Origin: Candidatus Brocadiaceae bacterium
GTDB taxonomy: Bacteria; Planctomycetota; Brocadiia; Brocadiales; Brocadiaceae
Direction: 5' to 3'
NCBI GenBank assembly: GCA_024653795.1
Contig: JANLHY010000383.1
Span: 1-12,096 of the forward strand
Length of the DNA: 12,096 nt
Positions within the stretch are counted from its first letter, which is position 1. Every line of letters begins with the position of its first letter. The position numbers and the translations under genes are program-made. This document shows positions 1 through 6,450 of the stretch, in pieces. The notes under the pieces were generated by a model that was given only the letters and a program-made list of their open reading frames with translations, was not told the origin of the DNA and searched no databases.

Positions 1-783
1 TTCCTTTTTTTCTACGGGAATCGATTCACCGGTAATGGGAGATTGGTCAACACTGGAGTAGCCTTTTAATACCTTTCCATCCAAGGGTATCTTTTCTCCT
101 GGCCGTATGATAATAACATTGGAGATTTCTACTTCTTCTACGGGTAAAACCGTTTCCTTCCCATTTCTCCTGACAAGTGCTTCTTTCGGCGCCAGTTCCA
201 TGAGCATTTTTATGGCACCCCTTGATTTGCTCACGGTATAGATTTCTAAGATATCACCTAACAAATAAATAAAAACCAACGTAGCTGCCTCTTCCCACAA
301 TCCAAGAGTCACAGCCCCAATAGCCCCTGTAACCATTAAGGTACGGATATTAAGGGTTAATGTCCTTAAGGCGCCAAATGCCATCTTTGCAGGATAATAA
401 CCACCAACAATAATAGCCGTACTATGAAGAATAACGGTCATTATTCCCTTCCATCCGATTTTTTCTAACGCAAAGGCTAATATCGTAAAAAGACCGCACA
501 GAGAAAGGGCGACAATCCTCTTTTCCTTCCACCAGGCAATTTTGGGTCTGGTTTCCTTAACAACCGACGCCTTCATCCCTGTTTCTGCAATACTCTTGAT
601 GACTTGCGGGACTGAAATCAGTGAAGGGTCACAAATAACTTTTATGCCCTGAGTCGCAAGGTATATCTCAAAGCTTTTTATCCCCCTGAGGGACTTCAAC
701 TTCTTCTCGATAATCTGCACCTCGTCCTGGCAATCCATTCCCTCGATAATCAACTTATGTGTTTCAATGTGTTCGTTTATCAT
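1..783 (-). CDS. Heavy-metal P-type ATPase (Zn/Cd/Co type), N-terminal part only
   Basis: This is the first 261 codons of a P1B-type ATPase that would pump a soft divalent metal out of the cytoplasm; the rest lies beyond the left edge. Seen directly: an N-terminal HMA-like domain (about residues 9-75) with the variant motif GMDCQDE at 15-21, so the second Cys of the usual CxxC is Asp/Glu. Hydrophobic segments follow at about 90-108, 113-130, 143-160 and 165-183. The actuator domain begins near 190 and carries TGES at 251-254. The phosphorylation site DKTGT and the CPC or SPC metal motif of TM6 are out of view, so the metal cannot be fixed; the LNIRTLM and GLWEEAA stretches resemble ZntA/CadA-type pumps rather than CopA. 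The start is ATG at 783; only a weak AGGA lies upstream. It is the last visible gene of a minus-strand metal/efflux cluster. Confidence 0.9.
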   Translation of the reverse strand, partial: MINEHIETHKLIIEGMDCQDEVQIIEKKLKSLRGIKSFEIYLATQGIKVICDPSLISVPQVIKSIAETGMKASVVKETRPKIAWWKEKRIVALSLCGLFTILAFALEKIGWKGIMTVILHSTAIIVGGYYPAKMAFGALRTLTLNIRTLMVTGAIGAVTLGLWEEAATLVFIYLLGDILEIYTVSKSRGAIKMLMELAPKEALVRRNGKETVLPVEEVEISNVIIIRPGEKIPLDGKVLKGYSSVDQSPITGESIPVEKKE

Positions 784-826
784 TATAAATAAAATGAAAA
801 TTCCTAACCCGAACGATTCGGAATGC

Positions 827-881
827 GTAGCGCGGGTGGTTTATCCCCCGCCAAATGCCGACCACAAGGGATCGGCGCTAC
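827..881. repeat. REP-like imperfect palindrome
   Basis: In the 180-bp gap between the ATPase and the ynfA-like gene, GTAGCGC (827-833) is complementary to GCGCTAC (875-881), with further GC-rich pairing inside. It does not extend an open frame of either neighbour. It looks like a REP-type intergenic element, but no second copy lies in this window, so the class is inferred. Confidence 0.5.
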
Positions 882-903
882 ATTTTCCAATATCAACAAC
901 GAG

Positions 904-943
904 TTCAAAATGTATGGTTCAATCTGCAAGATTGAACCAGCCA
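904..943. repeat. GGTTCAATC hairpin repeat, copy 1
   Basis: A 40-bp segment matching 10841-10880 at all but about three positions. It contains the hairpin GGTTCAATCT-gca-AGATTGAACC at 916-938 (10-bp stem, 3-nt loop). A related hairpin with a different loop is at 10765-10788. It sits directly downstream of the ynfA-like gene and could stabilise the 3' end of its transcript, but it lacks the T-run of a classical terminator. Confidence 0.75.
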
Positions 944-963
944 AGGCCCCCGGCCTATCAAAA

Positions 964-1302
964 TTATCCCCTTGGCCAGTACATGATGATAACCACACCT
1001 ATAAGGGCAATAAGACCACCTATCAGGTCAAATTTGTCCGGAGCTATCTTGTCAATCTTCCATCCCCACAGAATAGAGAGAACTATGAATACGCCACCAT
1101 AGGCGGCATAAACCCGCCCGAAGTTCGCAGGCTGAAAGGTTGGTATAACTCCATAGATAACCAGCACGATTGCCCCGCATAAACCGAGCCAGATATTTTT
1201 ACCCTCTCTTAGCCAGAGCCATACCAGATATCCACCGCCTATTTCGCAGAGTCCGGCAAGGATAAAGAAGAAAATCGACCTGGCAATCTCAATCTTTTCC
1301 AT
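964..1302 (-). CDS. ynfA: YnfA/UPF0060 family four-helix membrane protein
   Basis: A 112-residue, almost wholly hydrophobic protein with four predicted membrane helices (about 8-25, 34-53, 62-80 and 88-108). Family signatures visible are the LAGLCEIGGGYLVWLWLREG stretch near the N-terminus, the GRVYAAYGGVF motif around residues 62-72 and DLIGGLIALIGVVIIMYWPR at the end. Length and topology fit UPF0060/YnfA, a family related to small multidrug resistance proteins; transport of drugs or dyes has been proposed for E. coli YnfA, but the substrate here is unknown. The ATG at 1302 is preceded by AAGGAAG at good spacing, which supports the start. It lies 73 bp downstream of the outer-membrane channel gene and 180 bp upstream of the metal ATPase, all on the minus strand, suggesting a detoxification cluster. 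Confidence 0.9.
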   Translation of the reverse strand: MEKIEIARSIFFFILAGLCEIGGGYLVWLWLREGKNIWLGLCGAIVLVIYGVIPTFQPANFGRVYAAYGGVFIVLSILWGWKIDKIAPDKFDLIGGLIALIGVVIIMYWPRG

Positions 1303-1320
1303 TTTTTACTTCCTTTATAT

Positions 1321-1355
1321 TTCTTTGCGCTCTTTGTGCCTGGTGAACCGTTACG
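1321..1355 (-). repeat. Dispersed GTTCACC-CGCAAAG repeat, copy A
   Basis: Read on the minus strand this is CGTAACGGTTCACC followed by a degenerate CACAAAGAGCGCAAAG. Three more members of the family occur in the window (2772-2804 with 3031-3046, 3117-3148 and 11831-11863), always between genes. This copy fills most of the short gap between the channel gene and the ynfA-like gene. Confidence 0.6.
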
Positions 1356-1375
1356 ACAAAGCTTTTTGTTCTTCG

Positions 1376-2710
1376 TTATTGTCCCCCTATTTTAACCACT
1401 GCCAGTCTTTCGATGTCCGCAATGAGCAGGTTTAAATTTTTTAGGGATTCTATATAGGAAATCCTCGTTTCTGCCCACGTTCTCTGGGCGTCCAGCAGGT
1501 CTATATAATTAAACTCACCTTCTTTGTATCCCCTTTCTATTAATTTCAGGGATTCTTCTGCCCTGGGCAGTATCTTATCTCTGAATTCAACGACACGCCT
1601 CCGTTCCACATTGTATGAGTTAAAATTCTTTTTTAACTGAAAAAGCAGATCATTGTATACTGACAGGTTCTCACTTTTCGCCTTTCTTGAGAGTGCCTTG
1701 CCCTTCTGTATATTACCCTGGTTACGATTAAAAAAGGGGGCTGGTATCTCTATGCCCATCTGAACGGTATCTACATTTTCCTGTGTAAGCCGTTTATAGC
1801 CTGCCGATACATTGATGTCAGGTATAGCCTGTCTTTTTTCCAGCGTCAATTGTGTTTCTGCTATTTCGATATTCTTCTTTGATGCCTTAATGACCGGTTG
1901 ATTACTCTTCATATTTAATTCAAGTTCATGAAGCGATAGTTCTCCAGGTCTTGTCAAGAGCTTTCCCATCACGCCATCGACGGTTTCCTCCGGAGTGCCC
2001 ATCACCGTCTGTAACTCTTTTATAGAATTTTGGAGATTGCCTTCGGCACTGGATACAGAATTTCTTGCCTTTGATAATTCCACCTCTGCCCTGAGGACGT
2101 TTGTAATAGCCACCTCGCCCGCATCAAACCTGACTTTCTCACTCTCATAAATACCTTTTGCAATTTCTTCTACTTTCTTTGCAATGGCGAAACCTTCCTG
2201 GTCAGCTACAACTTTGTAAAACGCCTTCTTTGTGTCGGCTATAACAGCCAGTAGAACGGTATCACGTTCTAATTCGTTTTTTTCTTTCGATTTCTCACTT
2301 ACCTTTATTCCCAGTCCCCTTTTGCCGCCGGTGATAATCGGCTGAGTTATACCAACAAGGTTTTGACTCTGATTCAATCCAAGTTCACTGCTCGGCATTT
2401 CCTCGGCTAGAAGTTCCAAGACGGGATTTGGATACAGTTTTGACTGTTGTAATGAGCCAATGGCTGCATCTATCTGATCCCGTGTCGACTGCAATTGCGG
2501 GTTTTTTTCAATGGCTGTCTTAAGGGCTTCTTCGAGTGAAATTTTCTTGTGTACAGGTTGGTTGTCCTTGTCCTCGGCTTTGATTGGAGAATCGTTTCCA
2601 AGGATTATTACCTGAAGGCACGGTAAATAAACAAATAGAAAGACTACCGCGATACAAAATGGAAATCTATATCTTTTAAGAGGGGATTTAAAATTAAAAT
2701 ACGTGTACAT
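1376..2710 (-). CDS. Outer-membrane efflux channel, TolC/CzcC-type (OEP family)
   Basis: A 444-residue outer membrane efflux protein of the kind that forms the exit duct of tripartite metal or drug pumps. After a hydrophobic signal segment (about residues 16-39) come two OEP repeats. The first starts at KISLEEALKTAIEKNPQL and includes LYPNPVLELLAEEMPSSELG, a typical CzcC-like stretch with PNP; the second contains TLEKRQAIPDINVSAGYKR and ends with the GYKEGEFNYIDLLDAQRTW motif characteristic of the family. Long charged helices fit the periplasmic barrel. The ATG at 2710 is chosen over an upstream GTG at 2719 because AAGG lies 8 nt before the ATG and would overlap the GTG. Normally a membrane-fusion protein and an RND pump follow; here a ynfA-like gene and a P-type ATPase follow instead, so the channel's partner must lie elsewhere. 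Confidence 0.93.
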   Translation of the reverse strand: MYTYFNFKSPLKRYRFPFCIAVVFLFVYLPCLQVIILGNDSPIKAEDKDNQPVHKKISLEEALKTAIEKNPQLQSTRDQIDAAIGSLQQSKLYPNPVLELLAEEMPSSELGLNQSQNLVGITQPIITGGKRGLGIKVSEKSKEKNELERDTVLLAVIADTKKAFYKVVADQEGFAIAKKVEEIAKGIYESEKVRFDAGEVAITNVLRAEVELSKARNSVSSAEGNLQNSIKELQTVMGTPEETVDGVMGKLLTRPGELSLHELELNMKSNQPVIKASKKNIEIAETQLTLEKRQAIPDINVSAGYKRLTQENVDTVQMGIEIPAPFFNRNQGNIQKGKALSRKAKSENLSVYNDLLFQLKKNFNSYNVERRRVVEFRDKILPRAEESLKLIERGYKEGEFNYIDLLDAQRTWAETRISYIESLKNLNLLIADIERLAVVKIGGQ

Positions 2711-2804
2711 AAACAACACCTTTCACAATAAAATTAAAGCATAAGGGAGAAATCTGTAAACCCTGTAATTTCGTAACAGTTCAGCCCACCGCAGAGAACG
2801 CTAA

Positions 2805-3027
2805 GGGATTGACAATAAATAACATGAACAACTTCATGTTGCTGTGACATCAGGGCTAAAGCCCCGATAGGACGTGTACCCATTAACCCCAGCCTTAAGG
2901 CTGGGGTTAATGACGGTCTTATCTGAACTTGTCCTCGTAAAAACGGGGATTGGGCTTTAACCCTGACAGTGCCTGATCTTCAAAGTGTCGGACAACAAAC
3001 TTGTTCAGATTATTTATTGTCAATCCC
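2805..3027. mobile_element. 223-bp foldback MITE with 18-bp perfect terminal repeats and TAA target duplication
   Basis: The ends are perfect inverted repeats: GGGATTGACAATAAATAA at 2805-2822 and its complement at 3010-3027. Similarity continues inward (TGAACAA on both arms) to about 30 bp with three mismatches. TAA at 2802-2804 and at 3028-3030 is a direct duplication of the target. Removing the element rejoins GCTAA to GGACG and recreates the dispersed repeat also found at 11831-11863, so the empty site is visible by comparison. Inside are a further inverted pair (CAGGGCTAAAGCCC at 2851-2864 against 2952-2965) and a central 32-nt palindrome. No coding frame is present, so movement would need a transposase in trans. 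The TAA duplication is compatible with IS5-like elements, but the parent family is not established. Confidence 0.82.
2881..2912. repeat. Perfect 32-nt palindrome at the centre of the MITE
   Basis: CATTAACCCCAGCC-TTAA and its exact complement form an uninterrupted 32-nt palindrome. As RNA it would fold into a 14-bp stem with the central TTAA as loop. It lies near the middle of the foldback element and within the leader region of the channel gene. Confidence 0.85.
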
Positions 3028-3116
3028 TAAGGACGAAAAGAGAAAGAGATTGGGAGGTTGAGAGGTTGAGATTTTCTCAGCTTCTCATATTCTCAACTTC
3101 TGCCTCTCTTCTTTCC

Positions 3117-3148
3117 GCACTTTGCGCCCTTTGCGGTGAACTATTACG
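3117..3148 (-). repeat. Dispersed GTTCACCGCAAAG repeat, copy C
   Basis: On the minus strand this reads CGTAATAGTTCACCGCAAAG, then GGCGCAAAGTGC. It is close to copy A and belongs to the same family as B and D. The rest of the 549-bp gap between the channel gene and the Cys-rich gene (2720-3268) holds the MITE, a GAGGTTGAGA/TTCTCAACTTC-rich foldback stretch at about 3055-3105 and no convincing gene. Confidence 0.6.
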
Positions 3149-3268
3149 TAATTTCAATAGTCAAAAGATTTCTCGATACTCTCGGAATGACAGTTTTGTT
3201 AGTTTTCGCTCAAACACTAATTAATACTTACTCAGGTTATTTCCGTGGAAAACTAACTGTGGAATGTG

Positions 3269-3628
3269 TTACGCGGTCAAACGCGGTGGATGATATATAA
3301 TCGTATGGAAGATGCCGTTGGAATGATTAAAAGGAATTATTTTAAACCAACTAGAGGCGCTGGTAAGAGTGAATGAAGTGTTTTGGAATACATGCAGGAC
3401 TAAATTGTGGGCACAGAGTACACAACAAGTTGGGCAACATGGATCATCCGTTGGAATGGAGGAACAATCATCATTATGAGATGAAACAGCAGATTCCTTC
3501 GCAACGCAATGGGATAAATCCTTTTCTACACAGCCTAATACTAAACAATCGCCTGGTAATATGCACAGGAGAAACCATATCACCAGGATACTTTTCAGGC
3601 ATTTTTTTAAGAAATTAGTTTTGAGCAT
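3269..3628 (-). CDS. Small exported Cys-rich protein of metal-efflux loci
   Basis: A 119-residue protein with an N-terminal hydrophobic segment (about residues 12-31, signal peptide or anchor) and a cysteine-rich middle: DDCSS, then DDPCCPTCCVLCAHN around residues 53-74. The C-terminus ends IIYHPPRLTA. Small exported proteins with a Cys/His-rich centre and a terminal (Y/F)HPPR-like motif are, as I recall, often encoded just upstream of CzcC-type channel genes, which is also its position here. A role in periplasmic metal sensing or buffering is inference; no named domain is recognised. The only Met is the start (ATG at 3628); no clear Shine-Dalgarno sequence precedes it, so the start is less secure than the frame. 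It probably once led into the channel gene, from which the MITE and repeats now separate it by more than 500 bp. Confidence 0.65.
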   Translation of the reverse strand: MLKTNFLKKCLKSILVIWFLLCILPGDCLVLGCVEKDLSHCVAKESAVSSHNDDCSSIPTDDPCCPTCCVLCAHNLVLHVFQNTSFTLTSASSWFKIIPFNHSNGIFHTIIYHPPRLTA

Positions 3629-3955
3629 GTTTTATAAGTCAAAACGGGTCTTTTTAATTAGGCCTTCGGCGACAACAGATTACCCGCGAAACACTCGAAA
3701 AAGCCCCGATCCTCCCTCTTTATCCCCCTCTGGAGGGGGACAGGGGGTGGATACTTTCGCGTCTTTTCGTGGGCAACTTTGAAATTCCTGTACATTCAAT
3801 ATAACCCACACATCCGCCATGATAATTATTAACCCACTTTAAAAGCAAGCAGAAAATAATTTTTGATTTACACTGTCAAAGCAGAGAGGTATACTACCAT
3901 TCACACGATGATTTAATGGTATATGAATTTTCATTTTAGAGAATCCCCCGTCCTT

Positions 3956-3987
3956 CCCCCTGTCCCCCTCCGGAGGGGGACAGGGGG
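3956..3987. repeat. Perfect 32-nt GC-rich palindrome, related copy at 3723
   Basis: CCCCCTGTCCCCCTCC is followed at once by its complement GGAGGGGGACAGGGGG, a 16-bp-arm palindrome without spacer; a flanking T-A adds one pair. The right half is repeated with one change at 3723-3751 (CTCTGGAGGGGGACAGGGGG), so this is a repeat family. On either strand the RNA would form a strong hairpin; no T-run follows. Confidence 0.85.
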
Positions 3988-4003
3988 AGGATTGGGGTTG
4001 TAA

Positions 4004-4077
4004 ACTTGTTCTCGTGAAACTCGTCCTCGTAAAACTTGTCCTCGTGAAAACGGGGAACGGGGAACGGGGAATGGGGA
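4004..4077. repeat. Two adjacent tandem repeats: 3 x 15 bp and 4 x 7 bp
   Basis: Three 15-bp units (ACTTGTTCTCGTGAA, ACTCGTCCTCGTAAA, ACTTGTCCTCGTGAA) occupy 4004-4048. Four 7-bp units (ACGGGGA three times, then ATGGGGA) occupy 4050-4077. The combination ACTTGTCCTCGT followed by AAAACGGGGA also occurs at about 2928-2949 inside the MITE, so the motif is dispersed as well as tandem. Confidence 0.85.
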
Positions 4078-4165
4078 ATAGCCCAGAAAAAACACAACCC
4101 CCTATGTCCCCCTTTGTTAATGGGGACTTAAACGGAATAAATTTAAAAAACAGAAAGGAGTAAAT

Positions 4166-5539
4166 ATGCAGAATGCGAAGAAATACTACCTTGGATTTTT
4201 AGTAGGGTTACTTTTTCTTGCTATAAGTATGCCGCTTTCCTATGCCCAGGAAAAGAGGGAGTCCAGTTATACATCGGTTATTGAAGAACCATTCGACAAA
4301 GTTATGGCGCGTGATAAGGCCCAGAAGGCTGAAGTGATGAAACGTCACATGGACTTGCTTAACGAGCGCTACGACCTTTCACAAAAAGAAGCCGCAGATG
4401 CAGCCATGTCAGGGGGAAAGCCGTTACCTGTTGGACCGACTGCCAGGTTAAGAGGTAAATTGACATGGGAAAAACTGGCCGGCATGACGCCTGATGAAGT
4501 TAAAGATAAAAACGTGTTTCCTTATCTTCCTCTGCCGCATCCAAATCATTCTTCAGGTGGAATGCTATTTTCACAGAAGCAAATAAAACAAGTCACACGC
4601 CTGGAACGTTTTGATCTGGACTTTGATTTGCCTGATCACTTTTTGCCCGAATTCCCACCGCCAATCTATCTAACCACTCACAAAGATATGGGAGATGTTT
4701 CTCAAGGCAAACTGGTGACGTTGGATAATTACTACGAAATATTCAATGGCATCTTGAACCCTAAACAGTTGGAAGGGCTGCGACTTTTGGTTACACAGTT
4801 TCCTCAGCAGCAGTTCAATGCAACGGCAGATAGAAAAAGCGAAAACCCGAGCCAGGGTGTGACCTGCTTCGATTGTCATGTGAATGGACATACCTCAGCG
4901 GCAACTCATCTGGTTGGAGATATTAGGCCCCAATCTCACCGAAACCGGATTGATACTCCTTCATTGCGCGGGATTAATATTCAGAGGCTCTTCGGCTCAC
5001 AGCGCGCACTTAAATCAGTGGAAGACTTTACTGAGTTTGAACAGCGCGCTGCTTATTTTGATGGGGATCATCTGACTGCGTCAAAGAAAGGGGTAAACAT
5101 CCTTGAGCGCGGCAGCCAGGTTCATTTCATGGCAGAGTTCATGGCGCTTCTTGATTTTCCGCCTGCGCCTAAACTCACTATCTACGGCCAGCTCGACCCA
5201 AAAAAGGCAACAGATTCAGAAAAGAGAGGCGAGGCCATATTTTTTGGTAAAGGAAAATGTGTAGTTTGCCACCCCGCGCCCTACTATACCGACAACCAGA
5301 TGCATGATCTCCAGGTTGAGAGATTTTACAAACCTCAGTTGATCAATGGTCAGTACATTCGCGCCGAAGGCCCTATCAAGACATTTCCCTTAAGAGGTAT
5401 CAAAGATTCTCCTCCTTATTTGCATGATGGGCGCTTGCTGACACTGGAAGATACGGTGGAGTTTTTTAACCTGGTACTGCAAATCAATCTGAATGCGCAG
5501 GAAAAAAAGGATTTAGTTGCCTTTCTCAGACAATTGTAA
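4166..5539 (+). CDS. Exported di-heme cytochrome c peroxidase/MauG-family protein
   Basis: A 457-residue secreted protein. A signal peptide (hydrophobic core about 9-22, likely cleavage after SYA27) sends it to the periplasm or an equivalent compartment. Two CxxCH heme-binding motifs are visible: CFDCH at 234-238 and CVVCH at 365-369. Between and after them lie features of the cytochrome c peroxidase/MauG superfamily: HRNRIDTPSLRGIN (about 259-272), the linker before the second heme domain, and RGIKDSPPYLHDGRLLTLEDTVEFFN near the C-terminus. The family reduces H2O2 or carries out MauG-type oxidations with a pair of c-hemes; which applies here cannot be told. An N-terminal region of about 200 residues has no recognised motif. 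AAAGGAG seven bases before ATG 4166 fixes the start. The kinase-like gene begins 16 bp after its stop, so co-transcription is likely. Confidence 0.92.
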   Translation: MQNAKKYYLGFLVGLLFLAISMPLSYAQEKRESSYTSVIEEPFDKVMARDKAQKAEVMKRHMDLLNERYDLSQKEAADAAMSGGKPLPVGPTARLRGKLTWEKLAGMTPDEVKDKNVFPYLPLPHPNHSSGGMLFSQKQIKQVTRLERFDLDFDLPDHFLPEFPPPIYLTTHKDMGDVSQGKLVTLDNYYEIFNGILNPKQLEGLRLLVTQFPQQQFNATADRKSENPSQGVTCFDCHVNGHTSAATHLVGDIRPQSHRNRIDTPSLRGINIQRLFGSQRALKSVEDFTEFEQRAAYFDGDHLTASKKGVNILERGSQVHFMAEFMALLDFPPAPKLTIYGQLDPKKATDSEKRGEAIFFGKGKCVVCHPAPYYTDNQMHDLQVERFYKPQLINGQYIRAEGPIKTFPLRGIKDSPPYLHDGRLLTLEDTVEFFNLVLQINLNAQEKKDLVAFLRQL

Positions 5540-5555
5540 CAAAAAGGATTTAACC

Positions 5556-6362
5556 ATGTATTCTATCAACAAGCATTGCTTCAAGGAATTCAGGATTGCG
5601 CCGGGGCATCGTGCAAATTACGCCATCCTCTGTAATCCCGAGTTCAAAGAAAAACAGTGGGGTATGAAATACTCTCCTGCTAATGACTATTCGAGAGAAT
5701 ATAAGATACTCCCCCTCTTTTCACATCCTCAAATCCCTGTTCGATATGAAGAGGGCAAGGATGTTATGTATAAGGATGGTCAATCGGTGCTCATCCAGAA
5801 TTATCTCATTATGACCCACTTTGAGGGTGAAGATGTCGTTGAATATTACAAAAAAAAGGGTTTGCCTGATCAACATGAGATCGGGCACGTGATTCAATAT
5901 TTTTCCAATGCCACATTACCTTTACATCACATGCATTCCAAAGGATACATTCATTGTGACATCAAGCCCGGTCACCTCATCCTGAACCCTGTTACGGGTA
6001 CGATGGCGCTCATAGACCTTGAGTGCACCATTAAAATTGGGGAAATTATTTGTGGTATGAGCAAGGAATATGCCTCTCCGGAGCAGAAAGAAATGATTCG
6101 GTTATTACGCAATGGAGAGAGTGAAAAGGCTGTACTAAAAAAGGTCAGGATGAACGCCGCTTCTGACCTGTATTCCGTCGGTCTGATCTTTTATCGGGCA
6201 ATAACGGGAAAATTATGGCAAGATGGTGCCATTCCTCCCAAGGAAATTAACAAGGACATTCCGGAAAAGCTAAACAAGGTTATCGTAGGACTGCTGGAAG
6301 AAAATCCTGATAATCGCATCCAAACCGCAGAAGCCATGAAGGCCGAGCTAGAAGCGGTGTAG
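5556..6362 (+). CDS. Small divergent Ser/Thr protein kinase-like protein
   Basis: A 268-residue protein that is essentially a lone kinase domain without membrane or sensor domains. Retained: candidate ATP-binding Lys38 (GMKYS), alpha-C Glu48 (YSREYKIL), catalytic HCDIKPGH at 133-140 with Asp135 and Lys137, Asp154 of the DFG position, a SPE motif at 174-176, Asp204 of subdomain IX (SDLYSVG) and Arg254 of subdomain XI. Altered: the glycine-rich loop is not recognisable, HRD is HCD, the Mg-binding Asn after the catalytic loop is His140, and DFG is DLE. It may be weakly active, atypical or a pseudokinase. ATG 5556 is preferred over a TTG at 5517 inside the cytochrome gene because AAAGGA lies seven bases before it. 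It is 16 bp behind the cytochrome gene, implying one transcript; the functional link is unknown. Confidence 0.85.
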   Translation: MYSINKHCFKEFRIAPGHRANYAILCNPEFKEKQWGMKYSPANDYSREYKILPLFSHPQIPVRYEEGKDVMYKDGQSVLIQNYLIMTHFEGEDVVEYYKKKGLPDQHEIGHVIQYFSNATLPLHHMHSKGYIHCDIKPGHLILNPVTGTMALIDLECTIKIGEIICGMSKEYASPEQKEMIRLLRNGESEKAVLKKVRMNAASDLYSVGLIFYRAITGKLWQDGAIPPKEINKDIPEKLNKVIVGLLEENPDNRIQTAEAMKAELEAV

Positions 6363-6386
6363 GGGTTTAAGATTTTAAACCCCTAC
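6359..6386 (+). terminator. 12-bp stem-loop overlapping the kinase stop codon
   Basis: GTAGGGGTTTAA (6359-6370) pairs perfectly with TTAAACCCCTAC (6375-6386) around a GATT loop, and the kinase TAG stop lies inside the left arm. There is no U-run after it, so it is at best a Rho-independent-like terminator, otherwise a 3'-end stabiliser. It marks a likely transcript boundary before the aconitase gene. Confidence 0.5.
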
Positions 6387-6450
6387 TATGATAATCGTTC
6401 GACTGAGCGCTCACGACGAAGTCTGTGTTCACCCGTGTCCAAAAATTTGT

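Larger units (their letters stand above)
2772..3046 (+). repeat. Dispersed GTTCACCGCAGAG repeat, copy B, split by the MITE
   Basis: The left part, CGTAACAGTTC...ACCGCAGAGAACGCTAA (2772-2804), and the right part, GGACGAAAAGAG (from 3031), together match copy D at 11831-11863 (GTTCACCGCAGAG, then GCTAAGG, then CGCAGAGA). The intact repeat was therefore present before the 223-bp element inserted. Confidence 0.7.
3629..4165. other. Repeat-filled intergenic region, no gene seen
   Basis: Neither strand shows a credible gene in these 537 bp between the divergently transcribed Cys-rich and cytochrome genes. Contents in order: an imperfect inverted pair, CCCGCGAAACACTCGAAAA at about 3683-3701 against CTTTCGCGTCTTTTCGTGGG at 3754-3773; a CCCCCTC-TG-GAGGGGG hairpin at 3724-3739; a perfect GC-rich palindrome at 3956-3987; tandem repeats at 4004-4077; and a GTCCCC...GGGGAC hairpin at 4106-4127 just before the cytochrome gene. 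Promoters for both flanking genes should lie here, but none stands out. Confidence 0.7.

Noticed and set aside
767..1182. Plus-strand frames across the ynfA-like gene
   Set aside because: They are antisense to a clearly recognised membrane protein and include translated repeat sequence.
4004..4077. CRISPR array
   Set aside because: The repeats are contiguous 15-bp and 7-bp units without unique spacers, and no cas gene is present.
6388..6450. Upstream ATG adding 21 residues to aconitase
   Set aside because: The added residues do not resemble aconitase N-termini and are encoded by a repeat-like stretch; ATG 6451 fits the family.
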